In this document: positions 38,797 to 47,205 of the stretch, piece by piece | Layout of the letters: each line of letters begins with the position of its first letter | Position numbering within the stretch: position 1 is the first letter of the stretch | Source: a virus | DNA: 53,356 nt | Direction: 5' to 3' (one strand) | IMG/VR virus record: IMGVR_UViG_3300044844_001309 | Coordinates: 1-53,356 of that record | Program-made: the position numbers and the translations under genes | The notes under the pieces: model-generated | Told to the model about the DNA's origin: nothing | The model's input: only the letters and a program-made list of their open reading frames with translations | Database searches by the model: none

Positions 38797-40307
38797 CCGA
38801 CCCTCAGGGTGAGTTGCTTGGTGGCGCGCACCGTGCGCGCGAAGTTGGCCTTGACCAGCGCCTCCGCCATCACCGGCGACACGCTGTTGCCGACCATGCG
38901 GACCTGCTCCGTCTTGGTCAGCGGCGCGCCGTCCGCGCCCTCGTCGATCACGTAGCTGTCCGGGAAGCCTTGGCAGCGGAAGAGCTCGCGGGGGCTCAGC
39001 ATCCGCATGCCGATGTCGACCACCACGTAGGTCTCACCGTCGATCGTCACCGTCGCCAGCTCGGCCGCGGCGTCGTAGCCCTCGAACCGCTGGAGGAGCG
39101 AGTACACCGCCGCGATATGCGTCCCGCCCGCGGTGATCGTCGGCGCGGGCGCCTCGACCGACCGGCCGCCACGGTCCGAGCCGCGGAGGTGCACCAGGTG
39201 GGCCGCCACGAGCGCGTGGTGGTCGACGGTGGTGATGGTGCCCGCGGGCTTGTCGAGCGGGACACCGGCGACCTTGTCGTTGCGCTTGCCGCCGTAGTGC
39301 TTCGCGAGGAACGCGACCGAGAGCGCGTGCTTCACGCCCTCGGCCATCACCGTGCCGAGGGGCTGCTGGATGTCGTAGACGCGCGGCGCCTGGCCCGGCC
39401 GCTCCCCGTTGCCCGAGTGGTAGAGCACCGGGGCCACGAGGGCGAAGCGGTCGCGCGTGACGATGGTGTCGAGCGGTGCGTCCAGGTCACGCGGGCCGCC
39501 CGTGCCGTAGTACTTCACGATGAACGGCCGCGCCGACTTGAGTACGAAGCGCCGGACACCTCGGGCGATGCGGGCCAGCGTCTTGTCCGCCAGCGGGCGC
39601 GGGCGCTCGAAGATCGACGGACACGGGATGCTCCAGTCGATGCACTCGGCCGCGGTGCGGTACGGGTGCGCGCGGCCAGGTCCGTGCGTCGGCTCGGGCC
39701 AGACGATCGGCTGGCCCGTGGACGTGGCGATGATGAACAGCCGCCGGCGCGTGGTCGGCGCGCCGTAGTCGCACGCGCGGAGCTGGCGCCACTCGACGGT
39801 GTACCCGAGCGCACGGAGCTTCCCGACCCACACGCGGAACGACCGGCCCGCCTTCGCAGGGTCGGGCTTGCCGTCGTGGCCCAGCGGCCCCCAGGCCTGG
39901 AACTCCTCGACGTTCTCGACGAACAGCCAGTCCGGCCGCGCCGTCTTCGCCCAGCGCAGCAGCACGCCGGCCAGCGCCCGGCGCTTGTTCGCGCCGCGCG
40001 GGTCGCGGAACGGCGCCGAGCCTCGAGCCTTGCTATGGAAGGTGCAGTCCGGCGAGCCCCACAGCAGCGTGAGCGGGCGGCCGCGGACCACGTCCTCGGG
40101 GCGCGTGTGCCAGATGTCGCCCACCCGGTGCTCGGTCAGGGGGTGGTTGCGGGCGTGCATCGCCAGCGCCTGGCGGTCGTGGTTGATCGCGACGTCGGGC
40201 CCGCGACCCAAGGCCCACTCGATCCCCAGGCTCGCCCCGCCGCCGCCGGCGAAGGCGTCGACGATGAGCCCGTCCGGGTGGATGCGCAGAAGCTTCACCG
40301 CCTTCAC
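38793..40307 (-). CDS. DNA (cytosine-5) methyltransferase
   Basis: 504 aa from GTG 40307, AGGAGG 7 nt upstream. Motif I FAGGGGASLGIE (19-30), motif IV GSPDCTFHS with Cys88 as catalytic nucleophile (phage-style SPDC), motif VI ENVEEF (131-136), motif VIII QLRACDYGAPTTRRR, motif X GNSVSP. A complete enzyme with AdoMet site and target domain between 200 and 450. Orphan; probably protects against host restriction. Follows the ATPase gene with a GTGA overlap. Confidence 0.9.
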   Translation of the reverse strand: MKAVKLLRIHPDGLIVDAFAGGGGASLGIEWALGRGPDVAINHDRQALAMHARNHPLTEHRVGDIWHTRPEDVVRGRPLTLLWGSPDCTFHSKARGSAPFRDPRGANKRRALAGVLLRWAKTARPDWLFVENVEEFQAWGPLGHDGKPDPAKAGRSFRVWVGKLRALGYTVEWRQLRACDYGAPTTRRRLFIIATSTGQPIVWPEPTHGPGRAHPYRTAAECIDWSIPCPSIFERPRPLADKTLARIARGVRRFVLKSARPFIVKYYGTGGPRDLDAPLDTIVTRDRFALVAPVLYHSGNGERPGQAPRVYDIQQPLGTVMAEGVKHALSVAFLAKHYGGKRNDKVAGVPLDKPAGTITTVDHHALVAAHLVHLRGSDRGGRSVEAPAPTITAGGTHIAAVYSLLQRFEGYDAAAELATVTIDGETYVVVDIGMRMLSPRELFRCQGFPDSYVIDEGADGAPLTKTEQVRMVGNSVSPVMAEALVKANFARTVRATKQLTLRVG

Positions 40308-42355
40308 GCCGCCACCTCCTGCGCACGCGCGGCCAAGCGCACCACGTGGACGCCTTCGACCTCGGGTACCGTGTCCGGGCATCCTGCCACCAGCACCTGG
40401 TCCACACGCCCCGCGCGGTACGCCGCCACCAGCGCGGCCAGCAGCGCCTCGCGGTACTCGAGCGAGACGGTCTCGATGCCGTCCAGCAGCACCACCCGCC
40501 ACCCGGGCGTATGCTCCGCCAGCAGCACCAGCAGCGCGCCGAGGAAGCGGGTCCGCTCTCCCGTCGACAGCCCGGCCACGTCGACCCCGCCGACGGTCAG
40601 CCGGCAGGCCTCCCCGCCGCGGGCGTCGACCAGCTCGATCGCGACGGGCGCGCCCATCGACGCCGAGAGCGGCGCCTCCAGCTGCGCGCGGGTCGCCGTC
40701 AGGGCCTCGACCTCCCACGTGCGGACCGCGGCGAGCGCATCCACCCAGCCCTCCACGTCGTGGGCCGCGTCGGCCGCCTCGCCCTCGGTGGAGATGGCGC
40801 GGGCCTTCAGCTCGGCGACGGCGCCGGCCGTGGCCAAGAGCTGCTCCACGGTGCGGATCTCGGTCTCGATCGCGTCGGGGTCCCGAGCCGGCGGCATCGC
40901 GTCGATGCGAGAGCGCAGGTCCACGGCCAGGGCCGCCTCGCGCATCGTGCGGAGGGCGTCGGTGAGCGCGTCCACCGCGGCCTGGTGGGTGGCCTGTGCC
41001 GCGCGGCGCGCGCGCGCCAGCGTCCGGCCACGCTCCACCCGCTCGACCACGGGCCACACCTCGGCCAGCAGCATCCGAGCGGCGTTGCCCCACTCGGCGC
41101 GCCGCAGGGCCTCGCGGGCCGTGCGCAGGCGGACGCCGGTGGCGGCGGCCTGCGCCTCCGCCTCAGCGGCCATGAGCTCCAGGTCCGCCACCGCGCCCTC
41201 GGCCGCTTCGGCCAGGCCGGCGAACGCCGCCGCCAGGTCGCAGTCGCAGTCGGGGCAGTGGGAGATCGCCGAGTCGAATGGCTGGCGCAGCATCGTCGCT
41301 CGAGCCCGGCCCTCGGCCAGCGCGGCGTGGATGTTCTGGACCGGGGCGCGGGCGCCCTCGTCGGCGCTCCGCGCCAGCGCCACGTCCGCCTCGGCCAGGT
41401 CCACGTCCGCCTCGTCGGCGGTGCCGTCGGTGTCCCGTCGGGCGTCGGCCAGCGTCCGGGCCGCCGCGTCGAGCCGGGTCCAGTCCTCGTCCGTGGAGGG
41501 GTCCTCGGCCTCGGCATCTTCGGCCGCGGTGAGCGCCGTCGCCGCCTGGTCCACCGCCGCGCGCAGGGCCTCGACGTCGACGTTCGGCCCCTCGGCCGGG
41601 AGCGAGGCCAGCTGGCGCCGCAGGTCGGCCAGGGCCTGAGCGTCGGCCAGCTCGGCGCGGAGGGTCGCGAGGCTCTGCTGCAGCGAGGCGATCGACGCCA
41701 TGGCCGGGGTGTCGTCGGCCGCCTCGACCGCCGCCACGTGGGCGGCGTGGGCCTGCCTCGCCGCGGCGCGGGCCTTCGCCAGCCGGTCGGCCAGGTAGGC
41801 CAGCGCCCGGCCGCGCCAGGCGTCGGGCGTCTCGCCGGCCTCGCCCGCGGGCACCAGCCCCCGGAGCTCGGCGCCGGGCTCGGGCAGCCCGCCGACCAGC
41901 GCCAGCAGCCGCGCCCGAAGGCGGGCCTCGGGCATCGTCAGCAGCGCGTCGGGCGTCCACACGTCGCTCGAGCCGCCGAGCGCCAGCCCGATCGCCCCGA
42001 GGGCCTGGGCGAGCGACGCCCCCGACGGGAGCGCCGAGCGGCCGTCGGGCCCGCACAGCGTCCCGGAGCGGCGGATCGAGCCCCTGTCGTCGCGGGCCCA
42101 GCCGCGCGACATCACCGTGCCGTCGTCGAACGTGCCGCGCACCAGCACGGCGTCCCCCGAGGCCAGGCGCATCACGCCGTCATCGGTGGCCTCGACGCCC
42201 GGGGCGCGCCCGCGGGCCAGCAGGTGGAGGCTGATCAGGGCCTCGCTCTTGCCGGCCCCGTTGGCGCCCACCAGCAGCGTCACCGGGGCCAGCGTCAGCA
42301 CGCGGTCGTGCGCCTTGAGTCCGTCCGTGTACAGGGAGGTGAGGCGGCGGGTCAT
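40304..42355 (-). CDS. Rad50/SMC-like ATPase with zinc hook
   Basis: 683 aa, ATG 42355 (ATGA). Walker A GANGAGKS at 30-37; long coiled-coil arms (about 180-570); a CPDCDC zinc-hook near 366; ABC signature LSTGERTR near 592 and Walker B VVLLDGIE near 620. Architecture is Rad50/SbcC, which hydrolyses ATP to tether and process DNA ends. No SbcD/Mre11-like nuclease gene is near; RuvC-like and ERF proteins could be partners. Might aid recombination-dependent replication. Confidence 0.85.
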   Translation of the reverse strand: MTRRLTSLYTDGLKAHDRVLTLAPVTLLVGANGAGKSEALISLHLLARGRAPGVEATDDGVMRLASGDAVLVRGTFDDGTVMSRGWARDDRGSIRRSGTLCGPDGRSALPSGASLAQALGAIGLALGGSSDVWTPDALLTMPEARLRARLLALVGGLPEPGAELRGLVPAGEAGETPDAWRGRALAYLADRLAKARAAARQAHAAHVAAVEAADDTPAMASIASLQQSLATLRAELADAQALADLRRQLASLPAEGPNVDVEALRAAVDQAATALTAAEDAEAEDPSTDEDWTRLDAAARTLADARRDTDGTADEADVDLAEADVALARSADEGARAPVQNIHAALAEGRARATMLRQPFDSAISHCPDCDCDLAAAFAGLAEAAEGAVADLELMAAEAEAQAAATGVRLRTAREALRRAEWGNAARMLLAEVWPVVERVERGRTLARARRAAQATHQAAVDALTDALRTMREAALAVDLRSRIDAMPPARDPDAIETEIRTVEQLLATAGAVAELKARAISTEGEAADAAHDVEGWVDALAAVRTWEVEALTATRAQLEAPLSASMGAPVAIELVDARGGEACRLTVGGVDVAGLSTGERTRFLGALLVLLAEHTPGWRVVLLDGIETVSLEYREALLAALVAAYRAGRVDQVLVAGCPDTVPEVEGVHVVRLAARAQEVAA

Positions 42356-43236
42356 CGCGCACCTCGCGCGGCGCGCTGCTGGCGTCGGACGTCCTGCTGC
42401 TCGGCCGCGGCCTCGGCCGCCTCGCGGGCCACCTCCCGCGCCTCGTCGAGCACGGGCCGGGCGCCGCTCATGTCGCGCTCGGGGGCGCCGGCGCGCCGGG
42501 CCTCGGTCAGCACGGCGGCGCGCTGGTCGGGCGTGAGCTTGCGCGGCGAGTCGACGGAGAACATCCGCGCGGCCAGCGCCTTGGTGGCGTCGGCCGTGTA
42601 GCCCGCCTCCTGCATACCGGCCCACCACGCCGCGAACGCCTCGTCCCTGACGGGAGCCGCCGGCGGGGGCGTCTTGGCCGTGGCCTCGGCGGGCCGCTCG
42701 GGCTCGCGCGGCGGCGCCTTCGCGGGCGCGCGGTCCCCTCCCCCGCCCTGACGGCGCTTGTCCCAGCCGCGGTCGTCGCGGTTGTCGACGTCGGCGCTCG
42801 CCTCGTCCTCGCCGCGAGGCAGCAGCAGCAGCGACCGGAGCATGTAGCTCAGGTCATAGGTCTTGGCCGCGGCCAGCGCCTTGTCCCACGGCCGGCCTTT
42901 CTCCGGCATGATGGGCGTCTCGCTGGTGATCTCGCGGCTCTCGCCCGCGGCGTGGATGAGCGCGTAGCGGATGCGCACCGAGAGCGTGGGCTCGACCTCG
43001 GGCCCGCCCGGGATCATCGTCGCGATCTCGTGGCTCATGGCCAGGATGGCCAGGTCGCCCTCGCTCAGCGCGTCGCGGGCCGCGCGGATGACGTCCTCGG
43101 CCGACGCGTAGTTGTAGCCGTGGAACTTGTTGCGGCCGCCCTTGGCGACGGCATGCGCCTCGCGCTGGGCGCGCACGAGCCCGGCGGCCAGGGTCGCGGT
43201 GGGGGTGTGAGCGGTGACGGTCTCGGTGTCGTTCAT
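42352..43236 (-). CDS. erf: ERF-type single-strand annealing protein
   Basis: 294 aa, ATG 43236 (ATGA overlap). ERF core: KGGRNKFHGYNYASAEDVI at 32-50, helices AARDALSEGDLAI, strands VRIRYALIHAAG and SREITSETP, YDLSYMLRSLLL. Pro/Ala-rich linker then a helical tail with PDQRAAVLTEARRAG. Anneals complementary ssDNA in phage recombination and circularisation. Neighbour Rad50-like gene supports a recombination module. Confidence 0.85.
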   Translation of the reverse strand: MNDTETVTAHTPTATLAAGLVRAQREAHAVAKGGRNKFHGYNYASAEDVIRAARDALSEGDLAILAMSHEIATMIPGGPEVEPTLSVRIRYALIHAAGESREITSETPIMPEKGRPWDKALAAAKTYDLSYMLRSLLLLPRGEDEASADVDNRDDRGWDKRRQGGGGDRAPAKAPPREPERPAEATAKTPPPAAPVRDEAFAAWWAGMQEAGYTADATKALAARMFSVDSPRKLTPDQRAAVLTEARRAGAPERDMSGARPVLDEAREVAREAAEAAAEQQDVRRQQRAARGAR

Positions 43237-43814
43237 CGGCAGGTCTCCTCGGTGCGCACCAGGCGCAGGGTCCAGCGGTGGGGGTGCAGCGACAGGCGCT
43301 CGGCGCCGTCGCAGGTTGGGCAGGGCTCGCCGCGGGCGGTCTCGCCGGGGCGGGGGTCGCAGGCGCAGGCCGGGCACTCGACCGACGTGGCGCGCTGGGC
43401 GGCCAGCTCGGCGGCGAGGGTCAGGACCGACGACACGTCGTCCTCCGTCGCGACCGTGCGCTCCCACGCAAGCACGCTGGAGATCGCATCGGCGCCCGTG
43501 CGCGGGTGCTCCCAGACGCCGGTGTGCCGAGCAAGCGCCAGCGTGATGGCGTCCCACAGGGGGCGCCACTCGGCACGCGACAGGTCGGGCACGGCCAGGA
43601 CCTCGAGCCCCGTCACGCGGTGGAGCGCGCCGCACAGGGTCAGGCTCTCGACCGGGAGATCGTCGCCGACCCCACGCCAGGGCTCGCGCTCGTCGATGAG
43701 CCCCAACATCAGGTCCGCGCCCGAGGGCCGGCACCACATGTGCTCGACCTCCAGCGCGGCCAGGTGGAGCACGTGCGCCACGTCGCCGGGCGCATCGAAC
43801 ACCGCGCCGCTCAC
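43233..43814 (-). CDS. Hypothetical protein with C-terminal zinc ribbon
   Basis: 193 aa from GTG 43814 (GTGA). Globular first 140 residues (APGDVAHVLHLAALEVEH, WRPLWDAITLALARHTGV), then CPACACDPRPGETARGEPC and CPTC: paired CxxC motifs of a zinc ribbon. Basic last 20 residues. Nucleic-acid or protein contact likely; no catalytic motif. Confidence 0.6.
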   Translation of the reverse strand: MSGAVFDAPGDVAHVLHLAALEVEHMWCRPSGADLMLGLIDEREPWRGVGDDLPVESLTLCGALHRVTGLEVLAVPDLSRAEWRPLWDAITLALARHTGVWEHPRTGADAISSVLAWERTVATEDDVSSVLTLAAELAAQRATSVECPACACDPRPGETARGEPCPTCDGAERLSLHPHRWTLRLVRTEETCR

Positions 43815-44053
43815 CGCACACCTCCGACCTGACGGATCTCCAGCCAGTGGAGACGGCGCTCCCAACGGTCACGCTCCAGGTGCAGCGTGGTGTGAGCCTC
43901 GTCCAGCGTGCTGCGCAGGTCATGCGGGAGCGAGAGCCGCGCGAGGCTCAGGTGCTGGAGGGCCTCGGTGAGGGCCTCGATCTGCGCCCGGGCCTCGGCC
44001 CGCGCCTCCCCCGCCTCCTCGGCCAGGGTCGCCAACCCCTCGCGGACGCTCAC
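43811..44053 (-). CDS. Small coiled-coil protein
   Basis: 80 aa from GTG 44053 (GTGA). Ala/Glu/Arg/Leu-rich helix over nearly its full length (REGLATLAEEAGEARAEAR, LDEAHTTLHLERDRWERRL). No motif. Second gene of the operon started at 44436. Confidence 0.6.
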   Translation of the reverse strand: MSVREGLATLAEEAGEARAEARAQIEALTEALQHLSLARLSLPHDLRSTLDEAHTTLHLERDRWERRLHWLEIRQVGGVR

Positions 44054-44436
44054 TGGGCACGCTCCCACGAGGCGCGCTCGGCCTGGGCCTCACGCAGCGC
44101 CGCCGACAGCGTGGCGCGGAGCGTGGTCACGCGGTGGCTCTCGGTGTCGGACACCGGCAGGCCCGCGAGGGCGTCGGCGATGGCGCCCACCACGCCGTCG
44201 AGGTCCGCCACCGCCGCCTGCGCGCGGCACGACGGGCAGAGGGTGCAGCTGTCGGGGCGACCCGTGAGGAAGTTGGGGCGCGCGATCGTGGCCACGTTGG
44301 CCTCGGTGCCCTGGTCGCAGTGGTCGACGGCGTAGCCCTCGCACCACTCGCCACCCTCGGCGGGCATGCGGTTGTCGTAGGCGGACTGGAAGGCGCGGCG
44401 AGTGGTGGGGTCGGAGAGGAGAGCGGCGCGAGTCAT
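44050..44436 (-). CDS. Small zinc-finger protein, first gene of replication/recombination operon
   Basis: 128 aa from ATG 44436. Contains CTLCPSC (CxxCPxC) and earlier cysteines WCEGYAVDHCDQG, suggesting zinc; the C-terminal half is helical with DTESHRVTTLRATLSAALRE. Lies 7 nt after a promoter -10 box and has no Shine-Dalgarno, so it should be translated from a leaderless mRNA. May regulate the operon it heads. Confidence 0.65.
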   Translation of the reverse strand: MTRAALLSDPTTRRAFQSAYDNRMPAEGGEWCEGYAVDHCDQGTEANVATIARPNFLTGRPDSCTLCPSCRAQAAVADLDGVVGAIADALAGLPVSDTESHRVTTLRATLSAALREAQAERASWERAQ

Positions 44437-44443
44437 CGTGTTA

Positions 44444-44472
44444 TTTGTATATACACGCTGATACGACGTCAA
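44444..44472 (-). promoter_or_regulatory. Early promoter, leaderless type (P44436)
   Basis: TTGACG (44472-44467), 17 nt, TACAAA (44449-44444), 7 nt, ATG 44436. AT-rich in an otherwise GC-rich genome. Spacing puts the start of transcription at the start codon. Probably drives the recombination, replication and CRISPR genes downstream. Confidence 0.65.
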
Positions 44473-44509
44473 TCCTCTTTTTAGAAGATAGCGGCATAGC
44501 CCGCAAGTG

Positions 44510-44534
44510 CCCGGTTTCGTTGACCGTTACCGGG
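44510..44534 (-). terminator. Weak hairpin after the metallopeptidase gene
   Basis: CCCGGT (44510-44515) pairs with ACCGGG (44529-44534), 13-nt loop, one base beyond the stop codon. No T-run follows, so a rho-independent terminator is doubtful; a minor stem-loop or decay signal is possible. Confidence 0.3.
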
Positions 44535-44535
44535 G

Positions 44536-45216
44536 TTAGGCGTGGACGCGACCCTTGCGGGGTGAGCCCTTCGGCGCGAGCTGGATGTCGGCCAGCGTGA
44601 GCTTGCGCTTGCCCCGCGCGGCGGGCGCTGGCGTGGCGCGGCCGTCGGTGCCGGTCGCGGCCAGCACCTGCTCGGGGCGCAGCGCCGCGAGCCAGTAGAC
44701 CTGGCCGGTGTCGCCGGTGGCGAGCTGCTGGGCCTGCTGGACCTCGATCGCAGCGGCGCCGTGGCGCTGGGCCACCTCGTCGAACCAGCCGAACTCGCGA
44801 TCGTGCGGGCGCATCTTCAGCTTCGGCCGGTCGTACTGGTCGCGCGCGGCCTCCGTCTCGGGCTCGCCGTCGGGGCCCATGACCACCTTGCCCGCGTCGT
44901 CGCGCTTCGGCTGGCGCTTGACCGTGAGGTGGGTCAGCTCGTGGTCGTAGATCGCGGTGCGGGTCTCGTCGCTGTGGTCGTCCCAGCTCAGGCCGTCGAT
45001 CGTGATGACCGCGTCCGGCGAGCCGAGGGCACGCTCTCGCGGTGGGGTGATGCGGATGGCGGCGTAGGCGCGCGTCCCACGCAGCTTCAGCTCCTTGCGC
45101 GAGCGCAGCACCGTGATGGTCACGCCCGCGGCATGGAGCTCGGGATGATGCTCGGCGATGATGGCGCGGACGCGGTCGTGCTCGGTGTGGTCGGTGACGT
45201 AGAGATCGGCGGTCAT
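44536..45216 (-). CDS. Phage metallopeptidase-family protein
   Basis: 226 aa, ATG 45216. Zinc-metallopeptidase motif HELTH in IYDHELTHLTVKRQPK at residue about 93, with SDAVITIDGLSWDDHSDETR upstream; matches the pattern of the putative phage metallopeptidase family. C-terminal part is basic and ends GSPRKGRVHA. Substrate unknown; may remove host proteins or act in anti-defence. Single gene bounded by P44436 and the small-protein cluster. Confidence 0.75.
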   Translation of the reverse strand: MTADLYVTDHTEHDRVRAIIAEHHPELHAAGVTITVLRSRKELKLRGTRAYAAIRITPPRERALGSPDAVITIDGLSWDDHSDETRTAIYDHELTHLTVKRQPKRDDAGKVVMGPDGEPETEAARDQYDRPKLKMRPHDREFGWFDEVAQRHGAAAIEVQQAQQLATGDTGQVYWLAALRPEQVLAATGTDGRATPAPAARGKRKLTLADIQLAPKGSPRKGRVHA

Positions 45217-45226
45217 AGGTCCTCGG

Positions 45227-45430
45227 CTACGCCGCGGGGCGGCGGGTGATGGGCGGGAGCGGGCGGGTTCGCTCGGCGCCGGTGGAGATGCGGGCACGGC
45301 ACAGGCCGCACGTGACCTCGGTGGGGTCGGCGGTGACGTGCACCTGAGGGCGTGTCGAGCACGCGGCGAAGCTACGCCCGGACGGACGGAGGTGGATGCG
45401 GTGGGGTGAGGGCGGGCGGGCGCGGGTCAT
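45227..45430 (-). CDS. Small CxxC protein
   Basis: 67 aa, ATG 45430 (ATGA with the preceding short gene). Basic, with CGLCRARI and an isolated cysteine at 24. Zinc binding is possible. Function unknown. Confidence 0.5.
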   Translation of the reverse strand: MTRARPPSPHRIHLRPSGRSFAACSTRPQVHVTADPTEVTCGLCRARISTGAERTRPLPPITRRPAA

Positions 45431-45540
45431 CGCCTGACTCCGGTGCCGGTCTGTTGGATGCGCTGAAGCCGCGCGCGCGCCGCCCGGTACGACGCTTTCT
45501 TCTGCAGCCACAGACGGCAGCGCGAGCACGTCGCGCTCAT
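45427..45540 (-). CDS. Short CxxC protein
   Basis: 37 aa, ATG 45540, with ATGA overlaps at both ends, which supports reality despite its size. Sequence begins MSATCSRCRLWLQKKASYRA, basic, with a single CxxC. Likely nucleic-acid binding or zinc-bound. Confidence 0.6.
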   Translation of the reverse strand: MSATCSRCRLWLQKKASYRAARARLQRIQQTGTGVRR

Positions 45541-45791
45541 CGCCCACACCGCACCGCCGCGCGGATGGCCGCCAGCGCCTCATCGCAGCCCGAGAGGTCC
45601 GTGGGCGTCACGTCCTCGTCGGCCGCCAGCAGGCCCCGCCGCACGCGACGCGGGGGCATCGGCGCGCGGGGCTCGTCCTCGGTCACGGCCACCCGGCCGT
45701 TGCTCAGCAGCCGGATGGCCCGGCCGTCGCTCCGCGTCTCGCGCGGCTCGACCGCCTCGGGCGCGTTGTCCTTGGTCTGGATCCGTCGCAT
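45537..45791 (-). CDS. Small hypothetical protein
   Basis: 84 aa from ATG 45791 (GAGGTG 6 nt upstream; GTG 45800 possible). N-terminal acidic/basic mixture, middle RAIRLLSNGRVAVTEDE and a helical C-terminus with one cysteine pair. Unknown. Confidence 0.55.
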   Translation of the reverse strand: MRRIQTKDNAPEAVEPRETRSDGRAIRLLSNGRVAVTEDEPRAPMPPRRVRRGLLAADEDVTPTDLSGCDEALAAIRAAVRCGR

Positions 45792-45801
45792 GGCTGACAC
45801 C

Positions 45802-46110
45802 TCACCAGTCCATCGAGCCGAGGTACGGCTCCAGTCGCCCGGACGTGACGGCCTCGACCCACCGGGCGCACGGAGCCCTTTGCTTGCGCATCTCTACGTC
45901 GAGCACCTGCTCCCAGGGCTCGCTGGGCAGCATGAGCGGTTCGTCATCGCTCATGACGAAGGACAGCTCATCGTCGGGAGACAGCGCCTCCCACGACGCA
46001 AGAGGGCTGTCGTCCTCACACATGCCAGTGATCGTCCGCGCAACCTCTGCGCTCGACGCTACGACCCAACTGTTACCGTCCGTCCAAACGCTCATCATCT
46101 CTGTGCTCAC
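45802..46110 (-). CDS. Small acidic protein
   Basis: 102 aa from GTG 46110 (GTGA; GAGGCTG before it). Rich in Asp, Glu and Ser (SPDDELSFVMSDDEPLMLP). No basic stretch. Acidic small phage proteins often mimic DNA or bind host polymerase; nothing more can be said here. Confidence 0.55.
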   Translation of the reverse strand: MSTEMMSVWTDGNSWVVASSAEVARTITGMCEDDSPLASWEALSPDDELSFVMSDDEPLMLPSEPWEQVLDVEMRKQRAPCARWVEAVTSGRLEPYLGSMDW

Positions 46111-46346
46111 ATCAGCCTCCGCATCTCGGTCTCGACGCGAGCGCGGGCCGCGCGCATCAGCGCCGGCACCTCGCTCGCCCACAGGGCCACGCGCTCCCCG
46201 GTCCACACCGGATCCACGCGGTCGTGCCGCCACACCGTCGCCCGCACGGTGTGACCCTCGGCGCGGACCTCGCCCTCGCACTCGGCGTGGTGCGTCGTCG
46301 GCCGGGCGCACCAGCGCCGCGTCTCGGGCTCGGTCCACGTGATCAC
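46107..46346 (-). CDS. Small hypothetical protein
   Basis: 79 aa from GTG 46346 (GTGA). Contains CARPTTHHAECEGEVRAEGH and TVWRHDRVDPVWTGERVAL, with two cysteines and two histidines that could form a metal site. Coupled to the resolvase stop. Confidence 0.55.
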   Translation of the reverse strand: MITWTEPETRRWCARPTTHHAECEGEVRAEGHTVRATVWRHDRVDPVWTGERVALWASEVPALMRAARARVETEMRRLM

Positions 46347-47023
46347 GCCACGAGCCTCAGCGGCTCGGGCGCCGCGCCCTTGCGCCGGACGTAGGCGCCC
46401 AGGCTCCCCGGCTCCCGGAGCGCCCAGCAGCCCAGACACACGGCCTCGGCGGCGTCGTGGTCGAGCGCCGTCGCGGGGCCGGTGTAGCGGTCCCGGAGCT
46501 CGAGCTCCGCCAACCGCACCGCCTGGGCCTTGAGGAACGCCGACCGCTCCGCCTTCGGCCGGCGCGCGAGGTGCGGCGCCTTCGTGGCCAGCCCCAGCGG
46601 CGCGCGCCAGCGGTCGGGGGTGGGCGCGAGGATGAGCGGCCGGCGGTACGCCTGACGGAGCGCCTTGGCACGCTCGCGCGCGAAGCTCTCGACCCACGTG
46701 ATGGCCTCGGCGCGGGCGACGATGGGCGCCGAGCCCTCGCCCCGACGCATCGGCGGGAACATCTCCACGCACGCCACCCACGGACGGTCGATCGGGACGT
46801 GGCTCGCGAGGTCGAGCCACACGTGGCGGAGCGACCCCTCGGCGCGCGCGGCGCCCGAGCCGTAGGCCAGCACCCGGCGCGACCCACCGATGAGCCGGAG
46901 CCGATCGGCGGTCGGGTCGATCGGCGCGGCCAGCACCGCCCAGCCCGTGCGCGTGAGGGAGGGGTCGATCGCGATGATGGTGGCCCATGTCTCGGGGGCG
47001 GCGAGCGGTACCGCGGCGCTCAC
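46343..47023 (-). CDS. RuvC-like Holliday junction resolvase
   Basis: 226 aa from GTG 47023 (GTGA). RNase H fold: first strand IIAIDPSLTRTGWAV with Asp20, Glu87 in ACVEMFPP, and the C-terminal DHDAAEAVCLGCWAL with Asp188 and Asp190. These acidic residues bind the metal ions in RuvC. Resolves branched phage DNA before packaging. Cotranscribed with small early genes. Confidence 0.78.
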   Translation of the reverse strand: MSAAVPLAAPETWATIIAIDPSLTRTGWAVLAAPIDPTADRLRLIGGSRRVLAYGSGAARAEGSLRHVWLDLASHVPIDRPWVACVEMFPPMRRGEGSAPIVARAEAITWVESFARERAKALRQAYRRPLILAPTPDRWRAPLGLATKAPHLARRPKAERSAFLKAQAVRLAELELRDRYTGPATALDHDAAEAVCLGCWALREPGSLGAYVRRKGAAPEPLRLVA

Positions 47024-47205
47024 CGCGCCACCCCGTCGATCGTCGTGAGCAGTCGGGCCACGCGCTCTACCAGCGTGCCCTCGGTGTAGCCGGCCTCGCT
47101 CAGCAGCGACTCCAGCGCGGCGCGCTCGGTCTCCAACTCCAACACGTCGACGACGCACGCGGTCTCGTGCTCGGCGGTCGTGCGGTCGATCTCTCGGGTC
47201 GTCAT
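47020..47205 (-). CDS. Small helical protein
   Basis: 61 aa, ATG 47205 (ATGA). Acidic heptad-like helix (DVLELETERAALESLLSEAG), no other motif. Confidence 0.55.
   Translation of the reverse strand: MTTREIDRTTAEHETACVVDVLELETERAALESLLSEAGYTEGTLVERVARLLTTIDGVAR

Noticed and set aside
38793-40307. Restriction-modification system
   Set aside because: Two methyltransferases but no gene with endonuclease motifs nearby; treated as orphans.
44510-44534. Strong rho-independent terminator
   Set aside because: Six-base stem with a 13-nt loop and no T-run; listed only as a weak hairpin.
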